A stretch of 52,771 nt of DNA from Sphingobacteriaceae bacterium UBA2059. GTDB lineage: Bacteria > Bacteroidota > Bacteroidia > Sphingobacteriales > Sphingobacteriaceae. A program made the position numbers and the translations under genes. The stretch covers positions 131,075 through 183,845 of the forward strand of contig DDAL01000008.1 in NCBI GenBank assembly GCA_002332615.1, read 5' to 3'. Below are positions 8,341 through 16,726 of this stretch, piece by piece. Numbering within the stretch: position 1 is the first letter of the stretch; every line of letters begins with the position of its first letter. The notes below the pieces were generated by a model that ran no database searches, was not told the origin of the DNA, and was given only the letters and a program-made list of their open reading frames with translations.

Positions 8341-11223
8341 ATGCGCCCTATAAGATTCTTTATGCTCCTGTTTTCTATACTGTTTGCCGCAAAAGCTTAC
8401 AGCCAGAACCCCATAGGTGTACCCGAGATAACAACCTACGGCAACCTCGACTATAAAGGAGGAACACAAAACTGGGATATACAGCAGGATAGTAAGGGCA
8501 TCATGTATTTTGCAAATAATGAGGGATTGCTGACCTTTGACGGACGGCACTGGCGCCTGCATCCGCTGCCTCACAAAACCATTGTACGTTCTATACAGAT
8601 TGACAAGGACGGCAAGATATATACCGGCGGCCAGGGCGAACTGGGCTATTTCCAGGCCGACAGGCAGGGACGGCTTACGTTTACGTCGCTGCGAGCCCTT
8701 ATTCCTGATAGCGAAAGCCATTTCTCAGACGTGTGGAATATTAATATCCGGCCGCAGGGAGTATTTTTTAGAACAACCGACAAGATATTCCTGTTTAAAG
8801 ACAACAAAATGCGCATTTACAAACCAACAAAGCTTTGGGAGTTTATGGGCAGCCATAATGGCAGGATATATGCCCAGGATATGGGCACCGGCTTAATGGT
8901 TTACAGCAAGGGCACCTGGGTACAGAAGGCTTCAGATCCTGTGCTCTCTAAAGACGTTATCACCTCAATAAACGACTACTCGGCAGATACCCTGCTGGTT
9001 TCAACCCTCCGAAGCGGTTTCTTCTTAATGGGGAAAGACTTTTTTAAACCCTTCAGCACCACTAATGACGGGCGCTTTAAACAAAGCAGGCTATATAAGG
9101 TAATACCGGTAAATAAAGACCTCTATGCAGTAGCCACCTCTTTTGACGGCTGCTACATTATCAATAAAGCAGGCAAAATTATACAGGTATTCTCTATCAA
9201 TGACGGTCTGCACAAGAACAATCTTAGAAATATTTTCTTCGACCGGAATAAGAACCTTTGGCTCGGCCTGGATGACGGCATAAACATGATTTCGTTTAAC
9301 AATGCCATTAAGCTTATCTATCCTGATGAGAACAAGCAAAGCAGCACGTACGCTTCGCTCATTCAAAACAAGCTTTTGTACATAGGCACCTCCAATGGTT
9401 TGTATTACAGTCCGCTTAATGCAGCAGGATCAGACCTTAGCCGCTCAACCAGCGCCTTTAAAGCGATAGCAGGCACCTCCGGCCAGGTATGGAGCCTTAA
9501 AAACATAAACGGACGGGTAATAGCAGGCCACGAAGACGGAGCCTTCCTTATAAATGCCACAAAAGCCAGTCAGTTATACAGCACACTGGGTTCATGGGTG
9601 TTTGAACAGGCGCCCGGCACAACAGATATCATAGGAGGCACTTATACCGGACTTAAATACCTGCAACTGAGCAATAACAAACTAGTAAGCTTCAATCAGA
9701 TAAAGGGTCTGGGGGAGTCGCTTCGCTTTTTGATAAGCGACAAAGAGTATATATGGTCATCGCACCCCTACCGTGGTATCTACAAGCTAAAGGTGGCTGC
9801 CGGCAAGCAGGCATTTTCGGCCATTCACCTATACAACGAAACTAAGGGCCTTCCGTCGGTATTTGGCAATTATATAGCCAAGGTAAAGGGCAAAATTGTA
9901 GCTGCTACCGAAAAGGGCATTTATGAATATGATGAAAAGGCCGACCGGTTTATACCATCGCCACTTTTGCAGCCCATACTAAAGCAGGCGGCTTACCACT
10001 ACCTGCAGGAAGACAGCGAAGGCAACCTGTGGTTTGTAAGCCACAAAAAAGTAGGCGTGGTAGACTTTTCGCGAAGTTCGGGCTCCAGGCCCTATTCGCT
10101 GGTTTACTTCCCCGAGCTCAATTACAGAGTAGTGGCCGGCTTTGTAAACATCTATCCCTATAATAAAGACAATGTGTTCATTGGGTCCAACCGCGGCCTC
10201 ATCCATATAAATTACCGAAAGTACCTGCTCAACATACACCCCTTAAAAGTAAACCTGTCGCTGGTAAAAGCCGGCGGAACAAAAGACAGCCTTGTGTACG
10301 GCGGTTACGACCTTCATACAGCAGAAAAGCACCGGACCGAACTGCCAAAAAATCAAAATTCGCTTTACTTTGAGTTTTCATCTACCCTGTATGAGCAAAA
10401 GAACAACATCGAGTTTAGCTACCGCCTGGAAGGATTTGATAAAAAATGGTCTGACTGGAGCGGACGCAGCGATAAAGACTATACCAACTTGCCCTATGGC
10501 AATTATACCTTTAAGCTAAAGGCCCGCAATAACCTGGGCAGCGAATCGCCGGTGGTAAGCTATCAGTTCTCCATTGCGCCGGCCTGGTACGAGTCGCGCT
10601 GGACCTATCTGGTTTACCTGCTGCTTCTATGCCTGCTCATCTATTCCATTGTGCGTTTACAAAAGAAAAAACACCTCAAAGAAAAGAACTTCTTAATGTA
10701 CCAGCATCAGCTGCAAACCGAGCATATTGAAAATGAACTCGTTAAGGTCCAAAACGAAAAGCTGGCAGCCGAGGTGGACTATAAAAACAAGGAACTTGCC
10801 GCTACCAGCATGTTCCTGGTACAAAAGAACAAGCTCATATCAACCCTTAAAAAAGAGCTCCTTTCTATATTGCAGCCTTTAGAAGCCAGCGATGATGCAC
10901 GCACAGAAATAAAGAAAGCAATGAAGCTTTTGAATGATATTGATAAGAATGAGGACGATTGGGAGCAGTTCCTGATGCATTTTGATACTATCCACTCCAA
11001 CTTCCTAAACAATTTAAAAGCCAAATTTCCGCACCTAACACCCAACGACCTCAAGGTATGCGCCTACCTTAAAATGAATCTGAGTTCAAAAGAAATGGCC
11101 CAGCTGCTGGGCATTACCCACCGGGCTGTTGAAGTGAGCCGCTACAGGCTAAGGAAGAAACTGAACGTGCCTGCAGAGGAAAGTTTGTTTAGCTTTATCA
11201 TGCGCGTGGGCGATAACGCATAG
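8341..11223 (+). CDS. Membrane-spanning propeller-sensor regulator with LuxR-like HTH (SusR-like PUL regulator)
   Basis: The protein has 960 residues. A signal peptide (ending AKAYSQ) precedes about 650 residues of two-component-regulator propeller repeats (for example IWSSHPYRGIYKL and NLWLGLDDGINMI). A Y_Y_Y domain lies near 670-745 (FSYRLEGFDKKWSDWS). One TM helix (about 754-773) is followed by a coiled coil. A C-terminal LuxR-like HTH from about residue 895 contains LSSKEMAQLLGITHRAVEVSRYRLRKKL. There is no histidine-kinase or receiver domain, unlike hybrid two-component systems. This order matches SusR-type one-component sensors, which bind an oligosaccharide outside and DNA inside. It is divergent from the susC operon and probably controls it. 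The ligand is unknown. Confidence 0.9.
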   Translation: MRPIRFFMLLFSILFAAKAYSQNPIGVPEITTYGNLDYKGGTQNWDIQQDSKGIMYFANNEGLLTFDGRHWRLHPLPHKTIVRSIQIDKDGKIYTGGQGELGYFQADRQGRLTFTSLRALIPDSESHFSDVWNINIRPQGVFFRTTDKIFLFKDNKMRIYKPTKLWEFMGSHNGRIYAQDMGTGLMVYSKGTWVQKASDPVLSKDVITSINDYSADTLLVSTLRSGFFLMGKDFFKPFSTTNDGRFKQSRLYKVIPVNKDLYAVATSFDGCYIINKAGKIIQVFSINDGLHKNNLRNIFFDRNKNLWLGLDDGINMISFNNAIKLIYPDENKQSSTYASLIQNKLLYIGTSNGLYYSPLNAAGSDLSRSTSAFKAIAGTSGQVWSLKNINGRVIAGHEDGAFLINATKASQLYSTLGSWVFEQAPGTTDIIGGTYTGLKYLQLSNNKLVSFNQIKGLGESLRFLISDKEYIWSSHPYRGIYKLKVAAGKQAFSAIHLYNETKGLPSVFGNYIAKVKGKIVAATEKGIYEYDEKADRFIPSPLLQPILKQAAYHYLQEDSEGNLWFVSHKKVGVVDFSRSSGSRPYSLVYFPELNYRVVAGFVNIYPYNKDNVFIGSNRGLIHINYRKYLLNIHPLKVNLSLVKAGGTKDSLVYGGYDLHTAEKHRTELPKNQNSLYFEFSSTLYEQKNNIEFSYRLEGFDKKWSDWSGRSDKDYTNLPYGNYTFKLKARNNLGSESPVVSYQFSIAPAWYESRWTYLVYLLLLCLLIYSIVRLQKKKHLKEKNFLMYQHQLQTEHIENELVKVQNEKLAAEVDYKNKELAATSMFLVQKNKLISTLKKELLSILQPLEASDDARTEIKKAMKLLNDIDKNEDDWEQFLMHFDTIHSNFLNNLKAKFPHLTPNDLKVCAYLKMNLSSKEMAQLLGITHRAVEVSRYRLRKKLNVPAEESLFSFIMRVGDNA

Positions 11224-11309
11224 ACAATCAGCAAGTTATACAAAAATATTACTTGCTCTTTGAGTTAAAGGTTATACATTAGGCCAAATTTTTAACTCAA
11301 ACAATAATT

Positions 11310-13148
11310 ATGTGTGGAATAGTAGGTTACATTGGCCACCAGGAAGCATGGCCAATTGTTATTAAAGGCCTCAAAAGGCTGGAATACAGAGGCTATGACA
11401 GCGCCGGCATAGCACTTATACATGATGAACAGCTGGCTGTTTATAAAAAAGAAGGAAAAGTAAAAATACTCGAAGAGTATGCAGAGCAGCTGGACCGCAG
11501 CGGCACCATAGGCATGGGACATACCCGCTGGGCCACCCACGGGGCACCCTCTGACCATAACTCCCACCCCCATACCACTGCCGATGAGCAGCTGGCCATT
11601 ATACACAATGGCATTATTGAAAACTATGCTACCATCAAGGCCGAACTTGCAAGCCGCGGACACGTGTTTAAAAGCGATACCGATACCGAAGTACTGCTGC
11701 ACCTTATTGAAGAAATTAAAAACATCGAAGGCACCACCCTGGCCGAAGCGGTAAGGCTGGCTCTTAAGGAAGTAAACGGAGCCTATGCCATCGTGGTTAT
11801 GGACCGCAGCAACGACAAGCAGCTTATAGCAGCCCGCAAAGGCAGCCCCATGGTTATAGGTGTGGGCCAGGGCGAGTATTTTATTGCCAGCGATGCAACG
11901 CCTATTGTTGAGTATACTAAAAACGTTATTTACCTTAAAGACGGCGAAATGGCTATTGTTGAGCCCGATAGCCTGATAGTGAAATCCTTAGACAATGTGG
12001 TGCAGAGCCCTCAGCTGCACGAACTGGAGCTAAAGCTCGAAATGCTTGAAAAAGGCGGATACGAGCACTTTATGCTCAAAGAAATCAATGAGCAGCCACG
12101 CTCGGTATACGACTGCATGCGCGGCCGCATCAACCTCGAAGATGGCAAAGTAAACCTGGGAGGACTTAAAGACTATGCTGCCAAACTTAAAAATGTAGAC
12201 CGCATTATTATAGTAGCCTGCGGTACCAGCTGGCATGCCGGGCTAGTGGGCGAATATCTTATCGAAGAATATGCCCGCATACCGGTTGAGGTTGAGTACG
12301 CATCCGAGTTCAGATACCGCAACCCCATTATATCCGAAAAAGACGTGGTAATAGCCATATCACAGTCGGGCGAAACGGCCGATACTATGGCAGCCATAGA
12401 GATGGCCAAAGAAAAAGGAGCCACCATTTTTGGTGTGTGCAATGTAGTGGGCGCCTCCATACCCCGCATTACCCATGCCGGAGTGTACACGCACGCCGGC
12501 CCCGAAATAGGCGTGGCCTCTACCAAAGCTTTTACCGCCCAGGTAACAGTACTTACCCTGATGGCCTTTTACATGGCTCAGAAACGGGGGGCTATTACCA
12601 GGCGCAAACTGGCCGAACTGCTTACAGAACTCGATCAGATACCCCAAAAAATTGAGCAGGTACTTAAAACAGATGCCCACATACAAAAAATATCGGCCCA
12701 GATAAAGGACTCGCGCAACTGCTTATTCCTGGGCAGAGGAACCGGCTTCCCGGTAGCCCTGGAAGGAGCCCTGAAACTTAAAGAAATATCTTATATACAT
12801 GCCGAAGGCTATCCCGCTGCCGAAATGAAGCACGGCCCTATTGCTTTGATTGACGAGGAAATGCCGGTGGTGGTTATTGCTACCAAAGACTCGTCTTATG
12901 AAAAAGTAATCAGCAACATTCAGGAAGTTAAAGCACGTAAAGGCAAGATCATTGCCATAGTAACCCAGGGCGACACAGAAGTGGCTGCCATGTGCGATCA
13001 CTGCATCGAAATTCCCGACACGCACGAGGCCTTCCTGCCGCTCATCGCCACCATTCCTTTGCAGCTGCTGTCTTACCACATAGCGGTAATGCGCGGGTGT
13101 AATGTAGACCAGCCCCGCAACCTTGCCAAAAGTGTTACGGTAGAATAA
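11310..13148 (+). CDS. glmS: Glutamine-fructose-6-phosphate aminotransferase (isomerizing)
   Basis: This 612-residue enzyme makes glucosamine-6-phosphate for peptidoglycan and lipopolysaccharide. The glutaminase domain starts at the processed N-terminal Cys2 (MCGIVGYIG) and contains RWATHG and HNGIIENY. The two SIS isomerase domains contain CGTSWHAG, SQSGETADT, GRGTGFPVALEGALKLKEISYIHAEGY and the C-terminal LAKSVTVE. Length and all motifs are normal. There is no sign of the glmS ribozyme known from Gram-positive bacteria in the 86 nt leader. The downstream region up to 13392 holds an inverted repeat and a strong terminator. Confidence 0.98.
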   Translation: MCGIVGYIGHQEAWPIVIKGLKRLEYRGYDSAGIALIHDEQLAVYKKEGKVKILEEYAEQLDRSGTIGMGHTRWATHGAPSDHNSHPHTTADEQLAIIHNGIIENYATIKAELASRGHVFKSDTDTEVLLHLIEEIKNIEGTTLAEAVRLALKEVNGAYAIVVMDRSNDKQLIAARKGSPMVIGVGQGEYFIASDATPIVEYTKNVIYLKDGEMAIVEPDSLIVKSLDNVVQSPQLHELELKLEMLEKGGYEHFMLKEINEQPRSVYDCMRGRINLEDGKVNLGGLKDYAAKLKNVDRIIIVACGTSWHAGLVGEYLIEEYARIPVEVEYASEFRYRNPIISEKDVVIAISQSGETADTMAAIEMAKEKGATIFGVCNVVGASIPRITHAGVYTHAGPEIGVASTKAFTAQVTVLTLMAFYMAQKRGAITRRKLAELLTELDQIPQKIEQVLKTDAHIQKISAQIKDSRNCLFLGRGTGFPVALEGALKLKEISYIHAEGYPAAEMKHGPIALIDEEMPVVVIATKDSSYEKVISNIQEVKARKGKIIAIVTQGDTEVAAMCDHCIEIPDTHEAFLPLIATIPLQLLSYHIAVMRGCNVDQPRNLAKSVTVE

Positions 13149-13194
13149 GGCCCGCACATACCGGTTGTGCTTCAAAATTCACAGGCACTTTGAA

Positions 13195-13250
13195 CGTACC
13201 TGGTTCGTACCTGCTTCGATAAATAGCGAAGAAAGCGCGAGGCAGGTACG
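13195..13250. repeat. Compound direct/inverted repeat downstream of glmS
   Basis: CGTACCTG occurs at 13195-13202 and again at 13206-13213, and its reverse complement CAGGTACG at 13243-13250. Inside lies a second inverted repeat, CTTCG (13214-13218) with CGAAG (13227-13231). RNA from here could fold in two alternative ways. The function is unknown; it may be a dispersed repeat. Confidence 0.6.
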
Positions 13251-13341
13251 TTTGAAACAGGTATTTGCCTCGCGGCCTTTATATACCGCCGGGGCTTCTA
13301 TACAATAGACTGCCTTTGATGCCTACCCTGCAACTACTTAT

Positions 13342-13392
13342 AAAAAAAAGGAGGGCTCTGATCGTAAACAGATCGGAGCCCTCCTTTTTTTT
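13342..13392. terminator. Bidirectional intrinsic terminator between glmS and thiE
   Basis: Stem arms lie at 13350-13363 and 13371-13384 (14 positions, one G-T mismatch) with a 7-nt loop. Eight A precede the left arm and eight T follow the right arm. It can terminate glmS on the plus strand and thiE on the minus strand. Confidence 0.92.
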
Positions 13393-13423
13393 AGCCTGCT
13401 AAGCGCTTAAGCTGGCGCCTCAG

Positions 13424-14059
13424 CTAACATATCTTTTTATAAATTTCTTCCAGTGCTTTGCCGGGGTTCTGCGCCTTGTTAACAGCAGCAGAAACGGCCA
13501 GGCCGTAAACCCCTGTCTGCAGCAAAGCCTCCACATCTTCTAAGCGTATGCCGCCCACAGCCAGAACCGGCAAATCAATGTCCTGCCCGCGGAGCTGCTG
13601 CATGAGCAGGCGATAACCTTCTACACCCAGCAAAGGAAAGTTATTGGGCTTGGTATCTGTATGTGCGTACGGGCCGCAGCCTGCATAGTCGACCACGCCG
13701 CTTTGATGCAGCTTAACGAGCTGACTAAGGGTATGCGCAGAAGCCCCCAGGGTTTTATCCGGACCGATGTGTGTCCGTATGGCGGCAAAGTCGGCTTCCA
13801 TATTTTCCATATGAACACCCTGCACATCGGCCTTGTCGAGCAAATGGTAATGATCGGTTACTATAAGGGTAGCGCCCCAGTCATCGCATATGGCGGCCAG
13901 TTCATTCAAATCGGCCAGCAGGCCGGCATCATCTTTAGTAAAACAGCGGTACTGCACCCAGTTGGCTCCCGCCTGGCAGGCCGTTAAAACCTGCCCGGTA
14001 TGCGTTTGGCCGGGCAGGTCCTGGGTTAAATAATGAAACCGCGATATGTATTTCTTCAT
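13424..14059 (-). CDS. thiE: Thiamine phosphate synthase
   Basis: This 211-residue TIM-barrel enzyme joins the pyrimidine and thiazole moieties to give thiamine phosphate in the cytoplasm. Motifs seen are ANWVQYRCF (N-terminal substrate loop), the VTDHYHLLDKADVQGVHM segment, the phosphate-binding region GCGPYAHTDTK and the C-terminal VLAVGGI. ANWVQYRCF replaces the more usual VQLR-E/K motif, so a salvage role or the related TenI-like group remains possible. It starts 4 nt after the stop of the TonB-dependent receptor, so both share the TPP-riboswitch transcript. That supports a thiamine role. No other thi gene is in the window. Confidence 0.87.
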   Translation of the reverse strand: MKKYISRFHYLTQDLPGQTHTGQVLTACQAGANWVQYRCFTKDDAGLLADLNELAAICDDWGATLIVTDHYHLLDKADVQGVHMENMEADFAAIRTHIGPDKTLGASAHTLSQLVKLHQSGVVDYAGCGPYAHTDTKPNNFPLLGVEGYRLLMQQLRGQDIDLPVLAVGGIRLEDVEALLQTGVYGLAVSAAVNKAQNPGKALEEIYKKIC

Positions 14060-14063
14060 GCAC

Positions 14064-16394
14064 TTAAAACTTCAGGCTTAAAGATAGCAGGAAGTTACGT
14101 GTTGCCTGAGGGAAGTAATAATTTTCGCCATAGATATAGCCATTATTGGCATACAGCTCGTCAAAAATATTATTAACGGTGAGGTTAATGGCCATATTCC
14201 TTAGAGGACCCAGCGGGGTCTGATAGCCAAGGCGCACATCGTTTACAAAGTTGGCCTTTAACTGGTGGGCCCGGTTGGAGCTGTTTTCCATAAACTGACG
14301 GCTCACATATTTGCTCAGCAAAGCAATTTCGGCGCCTCCAAAGGATTGATAGGCCAGCTCGCTCGACCCCACAAAGGAGGGCGAGAATGAGATGATGGTA
14401 TTTTCAAAACTGCCCAGTGCTGTTTTGCTGCTGTAGTCATAGCTTGTGAAGCTTTTTATGCGGTTGCGGCTTAGCGCGGCAGTGGCCCGCCAGCTTAACT
14501 CAGAGCTTATCTGCAGGCCGGCATCCAGTTCTACCCCGAGGCGATAACTTTTATCGACGTTCTGGCGTATAGCCTCGCCCACATCAGTTATAGTGCCGGT
14601 AAGTATCAGCTGGTCATTATACAGCATCCAGTAGCCATTTATACCTACATTCACCCGGTTGTTACGGTAGCGGTACCCTGCTTCGATATCCTGCAGGTTC
14701 TCCCTCTTCGGATCCTGGCCGGTAATGGAGTTAATATAGTCATCCCGATTAGGCTCTTTGTTGGCCACCGAGTAGGACGCATACGCCAGTGACGAGGCAT
14801 CGATATGATAGGTTAGACCCACCTTTGGGTTGAAAAAGTTAAACTCGTCCTGTATGTTGAGTTCGGCCTGGGTTTTATGCGTTCCACTTATTTTATACCA
14901 TAAGCGGCGGTATTGCAAATCGGCATAAAGCACCAGTTTGTCCAGCGTATAGTCGGCCCGTCCATATATATTAAAATCGGTTTTAAGGCCATTGCCCTGA
15001 TAATAGCGGTGCCTTATTTCGCTGCCGGATGCTACCCTGGCCCATATTACTTCGCCAAAATGATCGCCGTCGTACTTGTTCCAGGCACCGCCAAGCGTAG
15101 TTTTAAGCTTGCTTTGCGGTTGATAGTTAAGGGCAAATGTAAGACCGTAAAAGTCATTATCCAGCCAGCGGCGGCGTATAAGGTCGGTTATTGCGATGGT
15201 GCTGTCGCCTATAACTACGGGTGGTATTTTATACTTGCTAAGCTCCTGATCATTCTCATACTCTTCGTAATAGCCGGCTCCGTCGGTATAATGCAGGCCG
15301 GTGCTCAAAGATACCTTCGGGCTGAACGTACGGGTATAAAAGGCCTGATAATGGTTTTGGGTATAATTGTCGGTCTGATCGTCGTAGGTAAAGTAATTGT
15401 AGGTGCGGTTGGTGTCGATGATAGACTCGGGAACTCCCCCCCATGCCTGAAATGTTTTTTCTTTGCCCGAAAATACGTTTACGCGCACCATGTCTTTTTT
15501 ACCATAAAAGGCACCGCTTAAAAAGTACGACTTCAAATCGGAGGAGGCCTTGTCTATATACCCGTCGGACTTGATGCGCGACAGGCGGGCGTCGAAGGTA
15601 AACTTGTTGTTGATAAGCCCTGTTCCTACGTTGACGGTGTTTTTCCAGGTATCAAAAGACCCATAGCTGTTATTAAGTTCGGCATAGGCTGAGTCGCGGC
15701 GGGTAATGGTTTGGATGTTAAGGCTTCCGCCAAAGGCGCCAGCGCCGTTGGTGGAGGTGCCCACCCCGCGCTGTATCTGTATATTATCAACCGAAGAAGC
15801 AAAATCGGGCAGGTTAACAAAGAAAGAACCCTGACTTTCGGAGTTATTAAGCGGAATGCCGTTCAGGGTAACGTTTACACGCGTGGCGTCGCTTCCGCGT
15901 ATGCGGAAGCCGGTATAGCCCACGCCGGCGCCTGCATCTGAGTTGACCACCAGCGAGGGCGTTTGGTTAAGCAGGTAAGGAAGGTCCCGCCCCTGGTTGG
16001 TTTTTTCGAGGTCGCGGCGGCTGAGGTTTTTGTAGGTCGTGGCCGAGTTTTCGGTGGCGCGGGTGGCGCTTACCAGCACCTCATCGGCTGCAACGCTCGA
16101 GTGCTGTAAACTGATAGTGAGCTGCTGGCTGCCTTTAAGGCGCACACCGGTGCTGTAGCTCTCATAGCCCACATAAGATACCTGCAGCGTGTAGGAGCCT
16201 TCTTTGAGGTTTGAGAAGCGGAAATGGCCCTGGCCATCGGTTTGTGCATAGCGACTGCCCAGTACAATGGTTGCTCCTGCGAGGCTTTGCCGCGTGGAGG
16301 CATCTTGTACCTGCCCGCTAAGGGTTGATTGTGCCATGGCAAATGCGGGCACCAGTAAACACATAAGTGTGATGAGGTAGTAAGTTTTTTTCAC
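14064..16394 (-). CDS. TonB-dependent outer-membrane receptor under TPP riboswitch control (probable thiamine uptake)
   Basis: The protein has 776 residues and starts at a GTG codon (16392-16394). That start gives a good signal peptide (MKKTYYLITLMCLLVPAFAMAQ); the next ATG, 11 codons in, would cut it. A CarboxypepD_reg-like domain (about 22-105) precedes the plug (about 115-225, with FRIRGSDATRVNVTLNGIPLNNSES and GAFGGSLNIQT). The barrel ends in Phe (LLSLSLKF). TPP-riboswitch-controlled receptors of this type are known in Bacteroides as thiamine transporters. The riboswitch 66 nt upstream and thiE 4 nt downstream indicate import of thiamine or a related precursor. The substrate is inferred from this context only. 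Confidence 0.9.
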   Translation of the reverse strand: MKKTYYLITLMCLLVPAFAMAQSTLSGQVQDASTRQSLAGATIVLGSRYAQTDGQGHFRFSNLKEGSYTLQVSYVGYESYSTGVRLKGSQQLTISLQHSSVAADEVLVSATRATENSATTYKNLSRRDLEKTNQGRDLPYLLNQTPSLVVNSDAGAGVGYTGFRIRGSDATRVNVTLNGIPLNNSESQGSFFVNLPDFASSVDNIQIQRGVGTSTNGAGAFGGSLNIQTITRRDSAYAELNNSYGSFDTWKNTVNVGTGLINNKFTFDARLSRIKSDGYIDKASSDLKSYFLSGAFYGKKDMVRVNVFSGKEKTFQAWGGVPESIIDTNRTYNYFTYDDQTDNYTQNHYQAFYTRTFSPKVSLSTGLHYTDGAGYYEEYENDQELSKYKIPPVVIGDSTIAITDLIRRRWLDNDFYGLTFALNYQPQSKLKTTLGGAWNKYDGDHFGEVIWARVASGSEIRHRYYQGNGLKTDFNIYGRADYTLDKLVLYADLQYRRLWYKISGTHKTQAELNIQDEFNFFNPKVGLTYHIDASSLAYASYSVANKEPNRDDYINSITGQDPKRENLQDIEAGYRYRNNRVNVGINGYWMLYNDQLILTGTITDVGEAIRQNVDKSYRLGVELDAGLQISSELSWRATAALSRNRIKSFTSYDYSSKTALGSFENTIISFSPSFVGSSELAYQSFGGAEIALLSKYVSRQFMENSSNRAHQLKANFVNDVRLGYQTPLGPLRNMAINLTVNNIFDELYANNGYIYGENYYFPQATRNFLLSLSLKF

Positions 16395-16417
16395 TTAACT
16401 GAACATATAATGTTAAT

Positions 16418-16434
16418 CCCTCTGCACACAGGGG
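16418..16434 (-). promoter_or_regulatory. Small hairpin between TPP aptamer and receptor start
   Basis: CTG (16422-16424) pairs with CAG (16429-16431) and CCC (16418-16420) with GGG (16432-16434), around one bulged base. It lies between the aptamer and the GTG start and has no following U-run. It may be part of a translational expression platform, but this is weak evidence. Confidence 0.3.
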
Positions 16435-16460
16435 CTACATGCAGCTTTATTTGCTAAACC

Positions 16461-16580
16461 ATTCCCTACGCCGGCATTATCCGGATCAGGTGCTCGGCGG
16501 ACGGACTTTGAGGGTCTTCCTTTCCGATGGGTATAATCTCAGCCTTGTTTTGTGTAATGCTTGCATTACAAGGCACCCCT
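16461..16580 (-). promoter_or_regulatory. TPP (thiamine pyrophosphate) riboswitch, THI element
   Basis: Read on the minus strand, the conserved blocks of the THI box occur in order. AGGGGTGCC starts at 16580, GGCTGAGA follows after a variable P3 stem, then ACCC. The long 3' block runs CACCTGATCCGGATAATG then CCGGCGTAGGGAAT, ending near 16461. These are the pyrimidine- and pyrophosphate-sensing elements of this family. It controls the receptor-thiE operon. No rho-independent terminator is visible between aptamer and start, so control of translation initiation is more likely than termination. Confidence 0.96.
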
Positions 16581-16590
16581 TAAGATGCCG

Positions 16591-16598
16591 CAAACATA
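16591..16598 (-). promoter_or_regulatory. -7 promoter element of the TPP-riboswitch transcript
   Basis: TATGTTTG on the minus strand matches TAnnTTTG exactly and ends about 10 nt before the riboswitch begins. Transcription would therefore start right at the aptamer. A clear -33 TTG at the usual distance is missing. Confidence 0.45.
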
Positions 16599-16726
16599 CT
16601 ATTTTATTCATTCATTGCCTATTATTGCCGTCATTGCTTTTTCTTATTTTGAATATGCCGCATATTCTATTTAAGTTTAATGTCTTTTTGAAAATTAAGA
16701 GCCTTACATGGCGCATGAAGTAAGTA

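Noticed and set aside
11224..11309. glmS ribozyme in the glmS leader
   Set aside because: The leader is only 86 nt, AT-rich, and has none of the conserved core; the ribozyme is known from Gram-positive bacteria.
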